Shown here piece by piece: positions 1 to 8,921 of a stretch of DNA of 64,000 nucleotides. Numbering within the stretch: position 1 is the stretch's first letter; every line of letters starts with the position of its first letter. Position numbers and translations under genes: made by a program. This DNA is from Exiguobacterium sp. SL-9 (lineage in GTDB: Bacteria; Bacillota; Bacilli; Exiguobacteriales; Exiguobacteriaceae). Location of the stretch: assembly GCF_004336985.1 (NCBI RefSeq), contig NZ_SJUO01000002.1:310001-374000 (forward strand), read 5' to 3'. Under the pieces are notes generated by a model that was not told the origin of the DNA, made no database searches, and saw only the letters and a program-made list of their open reading frames with translations.

Positions 1-2455
1 CACGACGGCGATCACCATGGTACATCCGGTCCAACGCTCCCGCCGCGAGTAGACGTCTCAGTTTCATATGGTCTTTCGTTCCCCAGCCCATGAGTTCGAG
101 AAGACGCTTCACGTCGGTGAACTCGGTATGATACTCAATCAACCGCTCAACGTCACGTTTCGTCAAACCTTGGACCGCTTTCAAACCGAGTCTTACACCC
201 GGCCCTTCTAAAAAAGCACCGGCTTGACCGTGCAAGACGTCAGGCGGATAGACCGGAATCTTACCTTTCCGCAACATGCGGACAAGCTCGTTCGTCTTGT
301 CGTACGTCACGAGATAGAAAATCCGTTCAAAGTGTGCTTTCACATAAGCCAAACGATAACTGATCAAACTATAAGCGACGGCGTGCGAACGGTTAAACCC
401 GTAGCCCGCAAACTTTTCGATCCACGAGAACACTTGTCGCATCGAATCATGATCGAACCGGGCCGATGAACGTTCTAAAAACCGAGTCTTCTCGACATCA
501 ATCGCCGCGACGTCTTTCTTGGCGATGGCGCGGCGAATCAAGTCGGCCTCGGCATACGAGTAGCCAGCGAGCTCTCGCAACAAACGCATGACTTGTTCTT
601 GATAGACGAGCACCCCGTTCGTCGTCCGCATGATGTCACCGACGACGGGATGAACCGGTTGATACGGCATGCCGTGCTTGCGCTTCGCATACGTGTCGAT
701 GAACTGCATCGGCCCCGGCCGATAAAGTGACATCGTCACGACAATATCCTCGAACTCAGTCGGCTTCACTTGCCGAAGCGCTTGTTTCATCCCTTCCGAT
801 TCGAATTGAAAGATCCCATCTGTGTCACCCCGGGCAAGCACACGTAACGTCTTAGCGTCATTCAGTGGAATCGTCTTCAACGAGAACAGTTCGTCCGTCT
901 GTCGAATCAGCGCCTCCATCTGCCGGAGCCTCGTCAAGTTGCGCAAACCGAGCAAGTCGATTTTCAACAGGCCGAGCGCTTCGAGATCCTTCATATTATA
1001 TTGGGTCACTTGCTCCCCTGTCGTCGGTTGCAGCGGTGTGATTGCATCGAGCGCTTCCCGGCTGAGCACGAGTCCGGCCGCATGAACCGAGGCTTGACGC
1101 GGTAACCCCTCCAACTCGGTGGCGATTTTCAAGAGTTGCGACCGCTTTTGACTGCCGGCAAACCATTTCACTTTCGATGGGTTGGCCAAAATCCCGGCCA
1201 GTCCGTCATCTTTCACTTGCTTGCTCGCCGCCTGTCCCTCTTCAAGCGTCAACCCGAGCGCCCGCGCGACATCTCGCAGCGCTGCTTTCGCACCGAACGT
1301 GGCGAGCGTACCGATTTGGGCCGCATGGTTTTGACCATACTTCTCCAACACGTAACGAACGACCTCGTCGCGCCGTTCATCTTCGAAGTCCAAATCGATA
1401 TCTGGCATCGTGATTCGTTCGGGGTTCAAAAATCGTTCGAACAATAGGCCGAATCGTACCGGATCGACCTCGGTGATGTGAAGCGCGAAACTGACGAGCG
1501 ACCCTGCCGCCGAACCACGACCTGGTCCAACCTCAATCCCCTGTTCTTTCGCATAGCGAACGATATCCTCGACGATGAGGAAATAAGAAGCGAAACCCGT
1601 TCGTGCGATGACGTCAAGTTCATAACGGGCCCGCTCGATATAATCTTCGTGGAACAAATCGAGCGCCTTCAACCGATCGGCGACGAGGCGCTTCAAGCGG
1701 TCGACGGCCCCTTCGAACTCCGGGATGGAGGTCGTCGCTTGCGGCAACCGGGTGACGGACACGAGCGTTTCGAATCGGTCGAGCGCCTCGAGTTCGACGG
1801 GCTCGAACCAATCGTTCATCTCGCTCGGCAGACGGACGTATCTCCCTTTCTGATGCACGTCCTCTTGGGAGATGAGCTCCCCTTCGCCGATGGCGACGAT
1901 GGCGCGATACGCCTCGAAATCTTCCGGTCGCATGTAACATGTTTCCGGGGCCGGGACGAGTTTTGTCCCGAGTTCGTCCCGCATCTCGCGGAGTTGTCTG
2001 AGCAACAACGCCTGTTCCGTCGTCTGCGGTGCCGGCAATCCGAGCCATAGTCTATCTTCGTTCACGTAACCGAGTAGATGGTTATATAAGCGGCGCCTGT
2101 GAACCGGGTCGTTCGTCTTCCAGTTCTCCGGTAAGATGACTACCGCCAGTTCGGTCGCCTCGATCAATCCGTCGGCCTGGACAAGACGATACAACTCCGG
2201 TAACTGCTCCTCGGTCAACGCGTAGACGAGGACCGACACGTCAAATCCGTCCATCCGCAATTTTGTCCGCAACCCGATAACGGGTTTAACCGCATAGCGT
2301 TCGCATAATCGGACGAACTGCGGCAAACCGTATAACGCGTCGTCGGCAAGCGCGACGGCTCGGCTTCCCCGCTCGGCCATCAGCGCGACGTATTGTTCAA
2401 GTCGGACCGTGCTCTGCATCAAACTAAAAGCCGATCGTACATTCAAGTGGATCAC
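1..2455 (-). CDS. dnaE: DNA polymerase III alpha subunit DnaE, partial (C-terminus beyond window)
   Basis: Replicative DNA polymerase catalytic subunit of the DnaE type; in Bacillus-like bacteria it extends primers beside PolC. About 818 residues are present from a GTG start, preceded by AAAGGGGGG four bases upstream. An N-terminal PHP domain is followed by the polymerase core: GPGRGSAAGS near residue 310 and the catalytic MPDIDLDF near residue 350. The family is about 1100 residues, so the C-terminal third is cut off by the window edge. The PHP metal site looks degraded: the first motif reads HLNVRS and the second ADDA instead of HxH and DDH. It is divergent from the small gene at 2558. Confidence 0.95.
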   Translation of the reverse strand, partial: MIHLNVRSAFSLMQSTVRLEQYVALMAERGSRAVALADDALYGLPQFVRLCERYAVKPVIGLRTKLRMDGFDVSVLVYALTEEQLPELYRLVQADGLIEATELAVVILPENWKTNDPVHRRRLYNHLLGYVNEDRLWLGLPAPQTTEQALLLRQLREMRDELGTKLVPAPETCYMRPEDFEAYRAIVAIGEGELISQEDVHQKGRYVRLPSEMNDWFEPVELEALDRFETLVSVTRLPQATTSIPEFEGAVDRLKRLVADRLKALDLFHEDYIERARYELDVIARTGFASYFLIVEDIVRYAKEQGIEVGPGRGSAAGSLVSFALHITEVDPVRFGLLFERFLNPERITMPDIDLDFEDERRDEVVRYVLEKYGQNHAAQIGTLATFGAKAALRDVARALGLTLEEGQAASKQVKDDGLAGILANPSKVKWFAGSQKRSQLLKIATELEGLPRQASVHAAGLVLSREALDAITPLQPTTGEQVTQYNMKDLEALGLLKIDLLGLRNLTRLRQMEALIRQTDELFSLKTIPLNDAKTLRVLARGDTDGIFQFESEGMKQALRQVKPTEFEDIVVTMSLYRPGPMQFIDTYAKRKHGMPYQPVHPVVGDIMRTTNGVLVYQEQVMRLLRELAGYSYAEADLIRRAIAKKDVAAIDVEKTRFLERSSARFDHDSMRQVFSWIEKFAGYGFNRSHAVAYSLISYRLAYVKAHFERIFYLVTYDKTNELVRMLRKGKIPVYPPDVLHGQAGAFLEGPGVRLGLKAVQGLTKRDVERLIEYHTEFTDVKRLLELMGWGTKDHMKLRRLLAAGALDRMYHGDRRR

Positions 2456-2557
2456 AAGACCCCCCCTTTCTTTTTTCACAATTGTCAAACTCATTTTGGT
2501 ACTTGTCTGATACAATAATTATAGACAAAACTTCTCCTAAAAGGGGGTATAAACAGC

Positions 2558-2749
2558 ATGATTATTAATCGGGGTAAAATCGCACGCGATAAGCTCGAAA
2601 ATTTACAGAACGGACAGACCGTTTTCGCCGACAGCCCAGAGATTATCGACCGACTCCGCCGCTATATCACCGAGTATCAACTCGACGTCGTCGAGGACGT
2701 GACCGACCGTGGCACATGGTTCATCCCACAAGATCAGGATAAAAGCTGA
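2558..2749 (+). CDS. small conserved-looking protein, unknown function
   Basis: I do not recognise this 63-residue protein. It is preceded by AAAAGGGGG with about 10 bases to ATG. The protein is soluble and highly charged, with no signal peptide, membrane segment or cysteine. It has a predicted helix-rich N-terminal half (RDKLENLQ, DRLRRYI) and ends in an acidic tail. It is divergent from dnaE and convergent with nrnA, and its stop codon lies inside the shared terminator hairpin. The position between dnaE and nrnA suggests a member of the Bacillus ytr/ytz small genes, but no function can be assigned. Confidence 0.75.
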   Translation: MIINRGKIARDKLENLQNGQTVFADSPEIIDRLRRYITEYQLDVVEDVTDRGTWFIPQDQDKS

Positions 2750-2781
2750 AGAGAGCTGACCAACAGGTCAGCTCTCTTCAG
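2746..2781. terminator. bidirectional terminator between small gene and nrnA
   Basis: A 16-bp perfect stem (2746-2761 with 2766-2781) with an AACA loop. It contains the stop codon of the upstream plus-strand gene and the last codons plus stop of nrnA, so both coding regions end inside the hairpin. Short T tracts follow on each strand. Confidence 0.85.
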
Positions 2782-3733
2782 TTTCAAACGTGAACGGTGC
2801 CGCGACTTCATCAAGTGCCGCAATCACCTCGTCCATTTCTTCCCATTTATCGATTGTGGCCCCGGCTGCCATCGGATGACCGCCGCCCCGATAGCGCTTC
2901 GCCACATCATTAATGACCGGTCCTTTTGAACGGATCCGCACCCGAATCTCTTCTTTGTTCTCGACGAACATGACCCAGCATTTCAGTCCTTCGAGGCCTG
3001 AGAAACTGTTGACGAGCAAAGACGCTGCTTCCGGTGTCGCATGGAACGTGCGCAAGACGTCCGCATCGATTTTGACATAGCCGACACCCGCCTCCGTCAC
3101 GTTAACGTTTTGAAGTACGTAACCTTGGAGCTGCAACGTCGCCAAGTTCGTCTTGTACATTTGACGATACAACCGATTCGTATCGATACCGTATTTAATC
3201 AACGCGGCAGCGATTTCAAACGTGCGCGGTGTCGCATTGCGGAACTGGAATCGTCCCGTGTCACCGACGATTCCGGCAAACAATAGGAAAGCGGACGCTT
3301 CGTCAAGAGCAAGGCCCCACATCCCCGCAAGTTCGGCGACCATCTCCGACGTTGAACTGACCGTCGTGTCGACGATTTGATGCGCCGCATATGCGTCTTC
3401 ATCAGGATGGTGGTCGATCTTGACGACCGTCTTGCCCGACAAAGCATGCGGTCCATCAATCCGCTCATGGTTAGCCGTGTCGAGTACGATGACGAGCGCT
3501 TCTTTATACATGTCCGGTTCGACGTGCTCCATCTTACCTAAAAACTCTAAGTCACGGACGATACCGCCGACGACGTAAATCCGTTTCTCCGGATAGGCGA
3601 CCTCTAACATCCGTTTTAATCCGAGCTGACTGCCTAGCGCATCCGGGTCGGGACGGACGTGTCGGTGAATCATAATCGTGTCCGCCGCTTCAATCAATTT
3701 CAATATCGTTGTTGCCTCTGGCCAATGTGCCAT
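2768..3733 (-). CDS. nrnA: NrnA oligoribonuclease / pAp phosphatase
   Basis: DHH-DHHA1 phosphoesterase (YtqI) that degrades nanoRNA from the 5' or 3' end and dephosphorylates 3'-phosphoadenosine 5'-phosphate in the cytoplasm. The 321 residues carry RPDPDALGS near the N-terminus, VLDTANHERID, the DHH motif in KIDHHPDED, and the C-terminal glycine-rich RGGGHPMAAGA of the DHHA1 substrate domain. An ATG two codons upstream has its Shine-Dalgarno touching the start; the ATG at 3733 has GAGG seven bases upstream and is preferred. It is divergent from ytpI, as in Bacillus. Confidence 0.93.
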   Translation of the reverse strand: MAHWPEATTILKLIEAADTIMIHRHVRPDPDALGSQLGLKRMLEVAYPEKRIYVVGGIVRDLEFLGKMEHVEPDMYKEALVIVLDTANHERIDGPHALSGKTVVKIDHHPDEDAYAAHQIVDTTVSSTSEMVAELAGMWGLALDEASAFLLFAGIVGDTGRFQFRNATPRTFEIAAALIKYGIDTNRLYRQMYKTNLATLQLQGYVLQNVNVTEAGVGYVKIDADVLRTFHATPEAASLLVNSFSGLEGLKCWVMFVENKEEIRVRIRSKGPVINDVAKRYRGGGHPMAAGATIDKWEEMDEVIAALDEVAAPFTFETEES

Positions 3734-3810
3734 AGCCATTCCTCGCTTTCTTGAACACTATTCTATGGTATGATGATAACAGATTACACGTCTGAAAGGG
3801 GTTTCTTCAC

Positions 3811-4125
3811 TTGGGTCAATTAATTATGATCGGACTCATTTTGTTTTCGTTGGGCGCCTACTTCGTTTCAAAACGACGCGCCTATTTGACGAAGACACCA
3901 TACCGGAAAGCGCTCTTTAACACCCAAGCGCTCATCTGGCTGAGTTTGTTCCTCGCACTCTTCGCGATCAACCAAATGATTGGCGGACTCGGGCTCGGCT
4001 CGACAATCGGCTGGATTGTCAGTATCGCCATGCTCGTCCTAGGGCTCGGCAACGCCGTCGTCGGATTTATCCGGTACCGTAAAATCTATCCGCTCGCTAA
4101 CGAAGAGCCAATCAAACAATCATAA
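3811..4125 (+). CDS. ytpI: YtpI-like membrane protein
   Basis: Integral membrane protein of 104 residues with three hydrophobic segments, at about residues 3-18, 36-55 and 62-86. A short basic loop (SKRRAYLTKTPYRK) follows the first segment. It starts at TTG after GAAAGGGG. Function is unknown. Identity rests on topology, size and position between nrnA and ytoI, the order seen in Bacillus subtilis. It ends at a strong hairpin shared with ytoI on the other strand. Confidence 0.8.
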   Translation: MGQLIMIGLILFSLGAYFVSKRRAYLTKTPYRKALFNTQALIWLSLFLALFAINQMIGGLGLGSTIGWIVSIAMLVLGLGNAVVGFIRYRKIYPLANEEPIKQS

Positions 4126-4135
4126 GAACAGACAG

Positions 4136-4169
4136 AAACGAGCTGATGATGGCATCAGCTCGTTTTTTT
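4136..4169. terminator. bidirectional terminator ytpI / ytoI
   Basis: A 13-bp perfect stem (4136-4148 with 4153-4165) with loop ATGG and a run of T on the plus strand. It sits between the convergent ytpI and ytoI stop codons. Confidence 0.9.
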
Positions 4170-4170
4170 G

Positions 4171-5481
4171 TTAGCGGTCAATCAATTGCGCCGTGACGAG
4201 CGCTTTGGCAACGAGTTGTGTGCCTTGCGTCATCTCGACGTCGACTTTTCCGAACTTCCGGCCGAGATCGAACACGTTGGCGGAAACGCGGATTTGACTC
4301 TCGATTTGAATGGGTTTCATGAAATAGACCGTGATATTTTCGACGACGAGGTCGCCTTTTTTCATATGACGCAGACTCCGTGTCGCCCCTTCGACGAGCA
4401 GTGTCGTCAAAACACCTGACGACGCCGTCCCCATATGGCTCGTCATTTGCGGCGCGACCTCGACGGTGAACGCCGTCCCGTTCGAGTTCGGATCTTCTTT
4501 TAATTGGTTCGTGATCATATTGTCGAACGTCTCGCCGACTTGTGGTTGGCGATTGGCGAGCTGGAGCGCCTTTAGCACGTCTTGACGGCTGATGATCCCG
4601 AGCAGACGGCCATAGTTGTCGACAACCGGCAACATCTCGATGCCTTCCCAAACCATTTGGTGGGCCGCATTGGTGACGCTTGTCTGAACGCCTACGGTGA
4701 TTGGACTTTTCGTCATCACTTTCTCGATTTCGGTGTCATGCGGACGATCGATCAAGTCTTTCGCCGTGATGACCCCGACGACTTTCATCTGCTCATCGAT
4801 GACAGGATAGCGGTTATGTTTCGTCCGTTCGTTCAGTTCATGCCACCGTTTGACCGTATCATCTACTTTCAAATAAAACGTGTCATGAAGCGGGATGACG
4901 ATGTCCGATACGAGCAAAATTTCTTTTTTGATCAGACGGTCATAGATGGCCCGGTTGATCATCGTCGCGACGGTAAAACTATCGTATGACGTCGAGATGA
5001 CAGGCATATGATATTTATCCGCCATCCGTTTCACTTCATCGGTCGTGTCAAACCCCCCCGTGATCAACACGGCACCCCCGGACTGGAGCACGAGCTCATG
5101 CGCCTTCTCTCGGTTCCCGATGATGACGAGCGAGTCGACGTCGATGTAACGCATCATCGCTTCGAGCTTCATCGCCCCGATAACGAACTTCGAGAGCGTC
5201 TTATGGAGACCGTCTCGGCCGCCGAGTACTTGTCCGTCGACGATATTGACGACTTCGGCGAACGTCAATTTTTCGATATTCTCTTTATGCTTGCGTTTGA
5301 TCCGGATGGTCCCGACCCGTTCGATCGTCGACACAAATCCTAAATTCTCCGCTTCTTTAATAGCCCGATATGCCGTTCCTTCTGATACCGCCAACTCTTT
5401 TGCGATTTGGCGGACCGAAATTTTGGACCCGACATCGAGCGACTCGATATGTGCTATGATCTGTTCATGTTTTGTTGTCAT
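4171..5481 (-). CDS. ytoI: YtoI-like DRTGG-CBS-hotdog regulatory protein
   Basis: A 436-residue multidomain cytoplasmic protein. Residues 1-60 form a winged-helix (IRQIAKELAVSEGTAYRAI). Residues about 65-180 are a DRTGG domain ending in GGFDTTDEVKRMA. Residues about 185-310 hold two CBS repeats (PVIDEQMKVVGVITAKDL and LPVVDNYGRLLGIISRQDV). The C-terminus is a hotdog thioesterase-like fold. CBS domains usually bind adenine nucleotides, so a nucleotide-sensing regulator is likely, though its target is unknown. An upstream in-frame start lacks a good ribosome site; the ATG at 5481 follows AAGGAAAGG by about ten bases. Confidence 0.88.
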   Translation of the reverse strand: MTTKHEQIIAHIESLDVGSKISVRQIAKELAVSEGTAYRAIKEAENLGFVSTIERVGTIRIKRKHKENIEKLTFAEVVNIVDGQVLGGRDGLHKTLSKFVIGAMKLEAMMRYIDVDSLVIIGNREKAHELVLQSGGAVLITGGFDTTDEVKRMADKYHMPVISTSYDSFTVATMINRAIYDRLIKKEILLVSDIVIPLHDTFYLKVDDTVKRWHELNERTKHNRYPVIDEQMKVVGVITAKDLIDRPHDTEIEKVMTKSPITVGVQTSVTNAAHQMVWEGIEMLPVVDNYGRLLGIISRQDVLKALQLANRQPQVGETFDNMITNQLKEDPNSNGTAFTVEVAPQMTSHMGTASSGVLTTLLVEGATRSLRHMKKGDLVVENITVYFMKPIQIESQIRVSANVFDLGRKFGKVDVEMTQGTQLVAKALVTAQLIDR

Positions 5482-5521
5482 GTCACGAGTCCCTTTCCTT
5501 AATACATTTTCTGTCATCCTC

Positions 5522-5550
5522 AGTATACTGTATCAGTCGTACTTCTTCAA
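5522..5550 (-). promoter_or_regulatory. sigma-A promoter of ytoI
   Basis: On the minus strand, TTGAAG (5550-5545), a 17-base spacer and TATACT (5527-5522), about 40 bases upstream of the chosen ytoI start. Confidence 0.7.
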
Positions 5551-5642
5551 ACTGTACTACTGAAATGGTGACATTTCCTTTCCGTTTTGGAAAACGTTAT
5601 AATGAGATAGAACGCCACTGAACGAGAAGGAAGGGAAACGAG

Positions 5643-6740
5643 TTGAATCAACGAACCAACCATATTGCACAATCTTTGGCCACGAAAGGGTTAGACGCCG
5701 CTTTCGTCACATCAAAAGCATCGGTCTTTTACTTTTCAGGAGTGTATGCCGAAGCGCACGAACGGCTCATCGCAATCCTTGTCTTGAAGAACGGAACGAC
5801 CGCGATCGTTTGTCCGGCACTTGAAAAAGGAATCGTCGAAGCGAGCGAGTGGAATGGCGACATCGTCACGTATATGGATCATGAAAATCCATGGGACAAA
5901 GTCGTCAAACTGTTCCTTGACCAACAGATCATCCCCGAGCGCATCGGGGTAGAAGGTGAGCATTTGACGTACAACCGCGTCGAACAGCTCCGCGCCGGGT
6001 TCGCCGGATTGTCAATCATCGATTTGACGGAAGAACTACAAGCACTTCGCATGATCAAGTCTCCAGACGAAGTCCGCTTGATGAAGCGCGCCGCCGAACT
6101 CGCTGATATGGCGATTGAAGCGGGGATTCGCGCATTGCGTGAAGGCGTGACCGAACTCGAGGTCATCGCAGAGATTGAATATGCGATGAAGAAACAAGGT
6201 GTCCGCGAAATGTCGTTCGACACGCTCGTCTTGTTCGGCGAGAATAGCGCCGACCCACACGGTGTCCCTGGGAACAACCGCTTGAAAAAAGGCGACTTCG
6301 CTTTGTTCGACCTCGGTGTCATTTGGCAAGGATATGCCTCGGACATCACCCGCACCGTCGTCTACGGTGAGGCGAGTACGAAACAACGGGAGATTTACGA
6401 AACCGTACTCAAAGCCGAGGAAGCTGCGATCGAGATGGCGAACGTCGGGACAACGCTCGGCTCGATCGATATCGCGGCCCGTCAAGTCATCACGACGGCC
6501 GGGTACGGGGAATACTTCACGCACCGTGTCGGCCACGGCATCGGCATCGAAGTACACGAGTTCCCGTCGATGGCCGCCAATAACGATATGACAGCCCAAG
6601 TCGGGATGACGTTTACCGTCGAACCAGGAATTTATCTTCCTGGCGTCGGTGGTGTCCGCATCGAGGACGATATCGTCATGACCGAGAGCGGTCCGATTCT
6701 CTTGACGAGCTTCCCGAAAGACCTGCAAGAAATCAATTGA
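5643..6740 (+). CDS. Xaa-Pro dipeptidase / M24 family aminopeptidase
   Basis: A 365-residue cytoplasmic metallopeptidase that removes residues next to proline. The N-terminal creatinase-like domain (to about residue 125) precedes the pita-bread catalytic domain. The five metal ligands are visible: Asp in FDLGVIW, Asp in SDITRT, His in HRVGHGIG, Glu in VEPGIYLPG and Glu in GVRIEDDI. It starts at TTG after GAAGGAAGG. It is a monocistronic gene ending in its own hairpin. The exact substrate (dipeptide or longer) cannot be told from sequence, so PepQ and YqhT-like assignments are both possible. Confidence 0.92.
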   Translation: MNQRTNHIAQSLATKGLDAAFVTSKASVFYFSGVYAEAHERLIAILVLKNGTTAIVCPALEKGIVEASEWNGDIVTYMDHENPWDKVVKLFLDQQIIPERIGVEGEHLTYNRVEQLRAGFAGLSIIDLTEELQALRMIKSPDEVRLMKRAAELADMAIEAGIRALREGVTELEVIAEIEYAMKKQGVREMSFDTLVLFGENSADPHGVPGNNRLKKGDFALFDLGVIWQGYASDITRTVVYGEASTKQREIYETVLKAEEAAIEMANVGTTLGSIDIAARQVITTAGYGEYFTHRVGHGIGIEVHEFPSMAANNDMTAQVGMTFTVEPGIYLPGVGGVRIEDDIVMTESGPILLTSFPKDLQEIN

Positions 6741-6749
6741 ACCCTATAC

Positions 6750-6779
6750 AAAAGACCAGCCAAAAACGGCTGGTCTTTT
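6750..6779. terminator. bidirectional terminator of the M24 peptidase gene
   Basis: Stem 6751-6761 with 6768-6778 (11 bp, AAAGACCAGCC), six-base loop, T-rich tail on the plus strand. It also faces the convergent phosphoesterase gene. Confidence 0.88.
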
Positions 6780-6785
6780 GTCATC

Positions 6786-7508
6786 TCAATAAAACAGACG
6801 TAGCATGACGTCTCGTTGTGGCACGTCACGGCGTTCCATCGTTTCAAGGAACGAGCGTTTGTCGTACGACACGGCTTGTGATTGAATCGTCATGCCCGCC
6901 TCTCCCCACTCGAGGATACCATAGCGGGCCAAATCGTCCCGGGCGACGCCGAGCGCTCCTGGATTAAAATAATGTTTCGTATCATCCCGGAATATATGCG
7001 TTGGATGATGATGTCCGAAACAGATGACGTCCGTCTCATATGTCCCGTATAGCGCCTGCATATTCGGGAGTGTCGCCTCTAGGATGTCGTGGAACGGTTC
7101 CTCGGTGATCGGCACGTTTCGCTTCTCGGTCGGGATATGATAATGGATGCCGTACACATGAGTCCCGTCGACAACACGTTCGATTGTGCGCGGCAACTTG
7201 AAGAGCGCCTCCGCATAGGCAGATGTCAACGTGCGCGCCACCCACTCGTGATGCGGGCGGGTATGCGCGTAGCTGTCCGGATGGCCCTTCCCAGCCAGGA
7301 GCGACAAAACGGCCTCATCATGATTGCCCGTGATCATGTGCACACCTCGGTCGAGGAGGCGCGCCATCACTTCGTTCGAGTCGGGTCCCATCGCAATCAT
7401 GTCCCCCAAACTCCATATTTGGTCAATCCGTTGGCGGTCCAGTTCGGCAAGTACAGCGTCGAGTGCCTGGACGTTGCCGTGGATATCGGTCAATATGGCT
7501 AACTTCAT
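6786..7508 (-). CDS. metallophosphoesterase family protein
   Basis: Calcineurin-like phosphoesterase of 240 residues. The dimetal motifs occur in order: LTDIHGN (residues 5-11), GDMIAMGP (about 36-43), TGNHDEA (about 63-69) and FGHHHPTH in the C-terminal half. The family hydrolyses phosphomonoesters or diesters; the substrate here is unknown. The longer reading frame from a GTG at 7517 puts the Shine-Dalgarno directly against the start. The ATG at 7508 has AAGGAG eight bases upstream. The SDR gene lies just upstream on the same strand and is probably co-transcribed (12-base gap). Confidence 0.88.
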   Translation of the reverse strand: MKLAILTDIHGNVQALDAVLAELDRQRIDQIWSLGDMIAMGPDSNEVMARLLDRGVHMITGNHDEAVLSLLAGKGHPDSYAHTRPHHEWVARTLTSAYAEALFKLPRTIERVVDGTHVYGIHYHIPTEKRNVPITEEPFHDILEATLPNMQALYGTYETDVICFGHHHPTHIFRDDTKHYFNPGALGVARDDLARYGILEWGEAGMTIQSQAVSYDKRSFLETMERRDVPQRDVMLRLFY

Positions 7509-7520
7509 GCAGCCCACTCC

Positions 7521-8246
7521 TTATTTCCGGTATTGATGAACGACGTTGACACCGCCGGTCACATCGATGACGGCGCCCGTGACCATATCGGAATCGCGCG
7601 CGAGCAAGAACAGAATCATTCGTGCGATATCCTCACCCGTCCCGTGACGGCCGACCGGCGTTTGATCATCCGGCTCGGCCGCTTCGATGCGCATCTCTTT
7701 TTGTGCGCCGACGATGTTGCCCGGATTGATCATATTGGCCGTAATCCCATGCGCCGCCTCCTCGAGCGCGACCGACTTCGTCAAACTGACAAGTCCCGTT
7801 TTCGCTGCCGCGAACGCCGATCGATGAATCCAGCCTGGGGCCGTCGCACTCTCTGGGAAACCGTACGTGATGATGCGGCCGAACTGTTTCGCCCGCATGT
7901 TCGGGATCGCCCGGCGCATCAGCCAAAATGAGGCCGACAAGTTACCCGTGATGACCTCGTCCCATTCTTCGTCGGACAAGTCGACGAGACATTTCCGCTC
8001 AAAGATATAGGGGCCCGCGTTCAAAATGAGTGCGTCTGGATCTCCGAACTTGGCCACCGCTTCATCATAGGCACTCAGGACGGCCTTGCGGTCCGTCAAC
8101 GGCGCCTCGATCATATGTAACCGCTCGTGGTCCCAATCAATCGGTTTTCGTTGCAGCACACTGACGTGCCAACCTTCTTCTAACAGTCGTTCTGTCACAA
8201 TGCGGCCGATCCCTTTTGCACCAGCCGTGATGACTACGTGTTTCAT
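7521..8246 (-). CDS. short-chain dehydrogenase/reductase-like protein without catalytic Tyr
   Basis: A 241-residue Rossmann protein of the SDR family, resembling YtkK/FabG. The nucleotide motif TAGAKGIGR is at residues 8-16 and LNAGP is near residue 80. At the active site, the usual YxxxK reads FAAAK (Phe for Tyr), and the usual catalytic Ser region reads TYGFPESA. The fold and cofactor site look intact, but normal SDR redox catalysis would be impaired. The ATG at 8246 has GGAGG seven bases upstream, better than the ATG at 8252. Probably the first gene of a two-gene unit with the phosphoesterase. Confidence 0.88.
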   Translation of the reverse strand: MKHVVITAGAKGIGRIVTERLLEEGWHVSVLQRKPIDWDHERLHMIEAPLTDRKAVLSAYDEAVAKFGDPDALILNAGPYIFERKCLVDLSDEEWDEVITGNLSASFWLMRRAIPNMRAKQFGRIITYGFPESATAPGWIHRSAFAAAKTGLVSLTKSVALEEAAHGITANMINPGNIVGAQKEMRIEAAEPDDQTPVGRHGTGEDIARMILFLLARDSDMVTGAVIDVTGGVNVVHQYRK

Positions 8247-8429
8247 CGTCATCCCTCCTCTGTATCATCTTACCCGTTCCGTCTGCTCATTTCCAAACTT
8301 CAACCTGTTGAATGAGAAAGTTGTGAAAAATTCACACGTTTCTGAAAGAACCGGGCGTGAATTCAAGCAGAAGTGGTATACTATACATGTAAGCCGCACG
8401 TACATTTCAAGCGAAAGGTTGGGATTTAC

Positions 8430-8867
8430 ATGGCAATTGTCTACAAACATATTCTATCTGCCGTCGACGGCTCGAAAGAGGCCGAGCGTGCATTTGAAAC
8501 AGCAATCGACGTCGCCCTTCGAAACGATGGCAAGCTGTATATCGGTCACGTCATCGATACACGGACGTTCGCCACGGTCGAAGCGTATGACCGGACGATT
8601 ACCGAGCGTGCTGAGACGTATGCGAAGGAGTTGCTCGAGGATTACGTCAACCGAGCGAAAGAACGTGGTGTCAAAGAAGTCGAGACGGTCATCGAGTATG
8701 GCTCTCCTAAAGTGACGATCGCTAAAAAAATCGCACCGAATCATGACATTGACCTCATCATCTGTGGAGCGACCGGTTTGAACGCCGTCGAACGCTTCTT
8801 CATCGGTAGCGTCTCTGAAAGCATCGTCCGCTATTCGAAGTGTGACGTCCTCATCGTCCGCCAATAA
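8430..8867 (+). CDS. universal stress protein (UspA family)
   Basis: Single-domain Usp protein, 145 residues. The N-terminal ILSAVDGSKEAERA strand-loop and the C-terminal ATP-binding signature GATGLNAVERFFIGSVSES (G-2X-G-9X-G-S) are complete, so this is an ATP-binding type. The family is induced by stress and stationary phase; a specific role cannot be stated. The ATG at 8430 is preferred over an earlier frame extension because family members start just before the VDGS strand and GAAAGG lies upstream. A TATACT box at 8378-8383 may be its -10 element. Confidence 0.92.
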   Translation: MAIVYKHILSAVDGSKEAERAFETAIDVALRNDGKLYIGHVIDTRTFATVEAYDRTITERAETYAKELLEDYVNRAKERGVKEVETVIEYGSPKVTIAKKIAPNHDIDLIICGATGLNAVERFFIGSVSESIVRYSKCDVLIVRQ

Positions 8868-8876
8868 CATGATTAA

Positions 8877-8905
8877 CAAAAAAGGCCATCGCATGTGCGA
8901 TGGCC
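8877..8905 (-). terminator. terminator of the 3D-domain gene (also faces usp)
   Basis: Stem 8884-8893 with 8896-8905 (GGCCATCGCA, 10 bp) with a two-base tip. The A run at 8878-8883 gives a T tail on the minus strand; the plus-strand tail is weak. Confidence 0.8.
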
Positions 8906-8921
8906 CTTCTCGTATGCCCGA

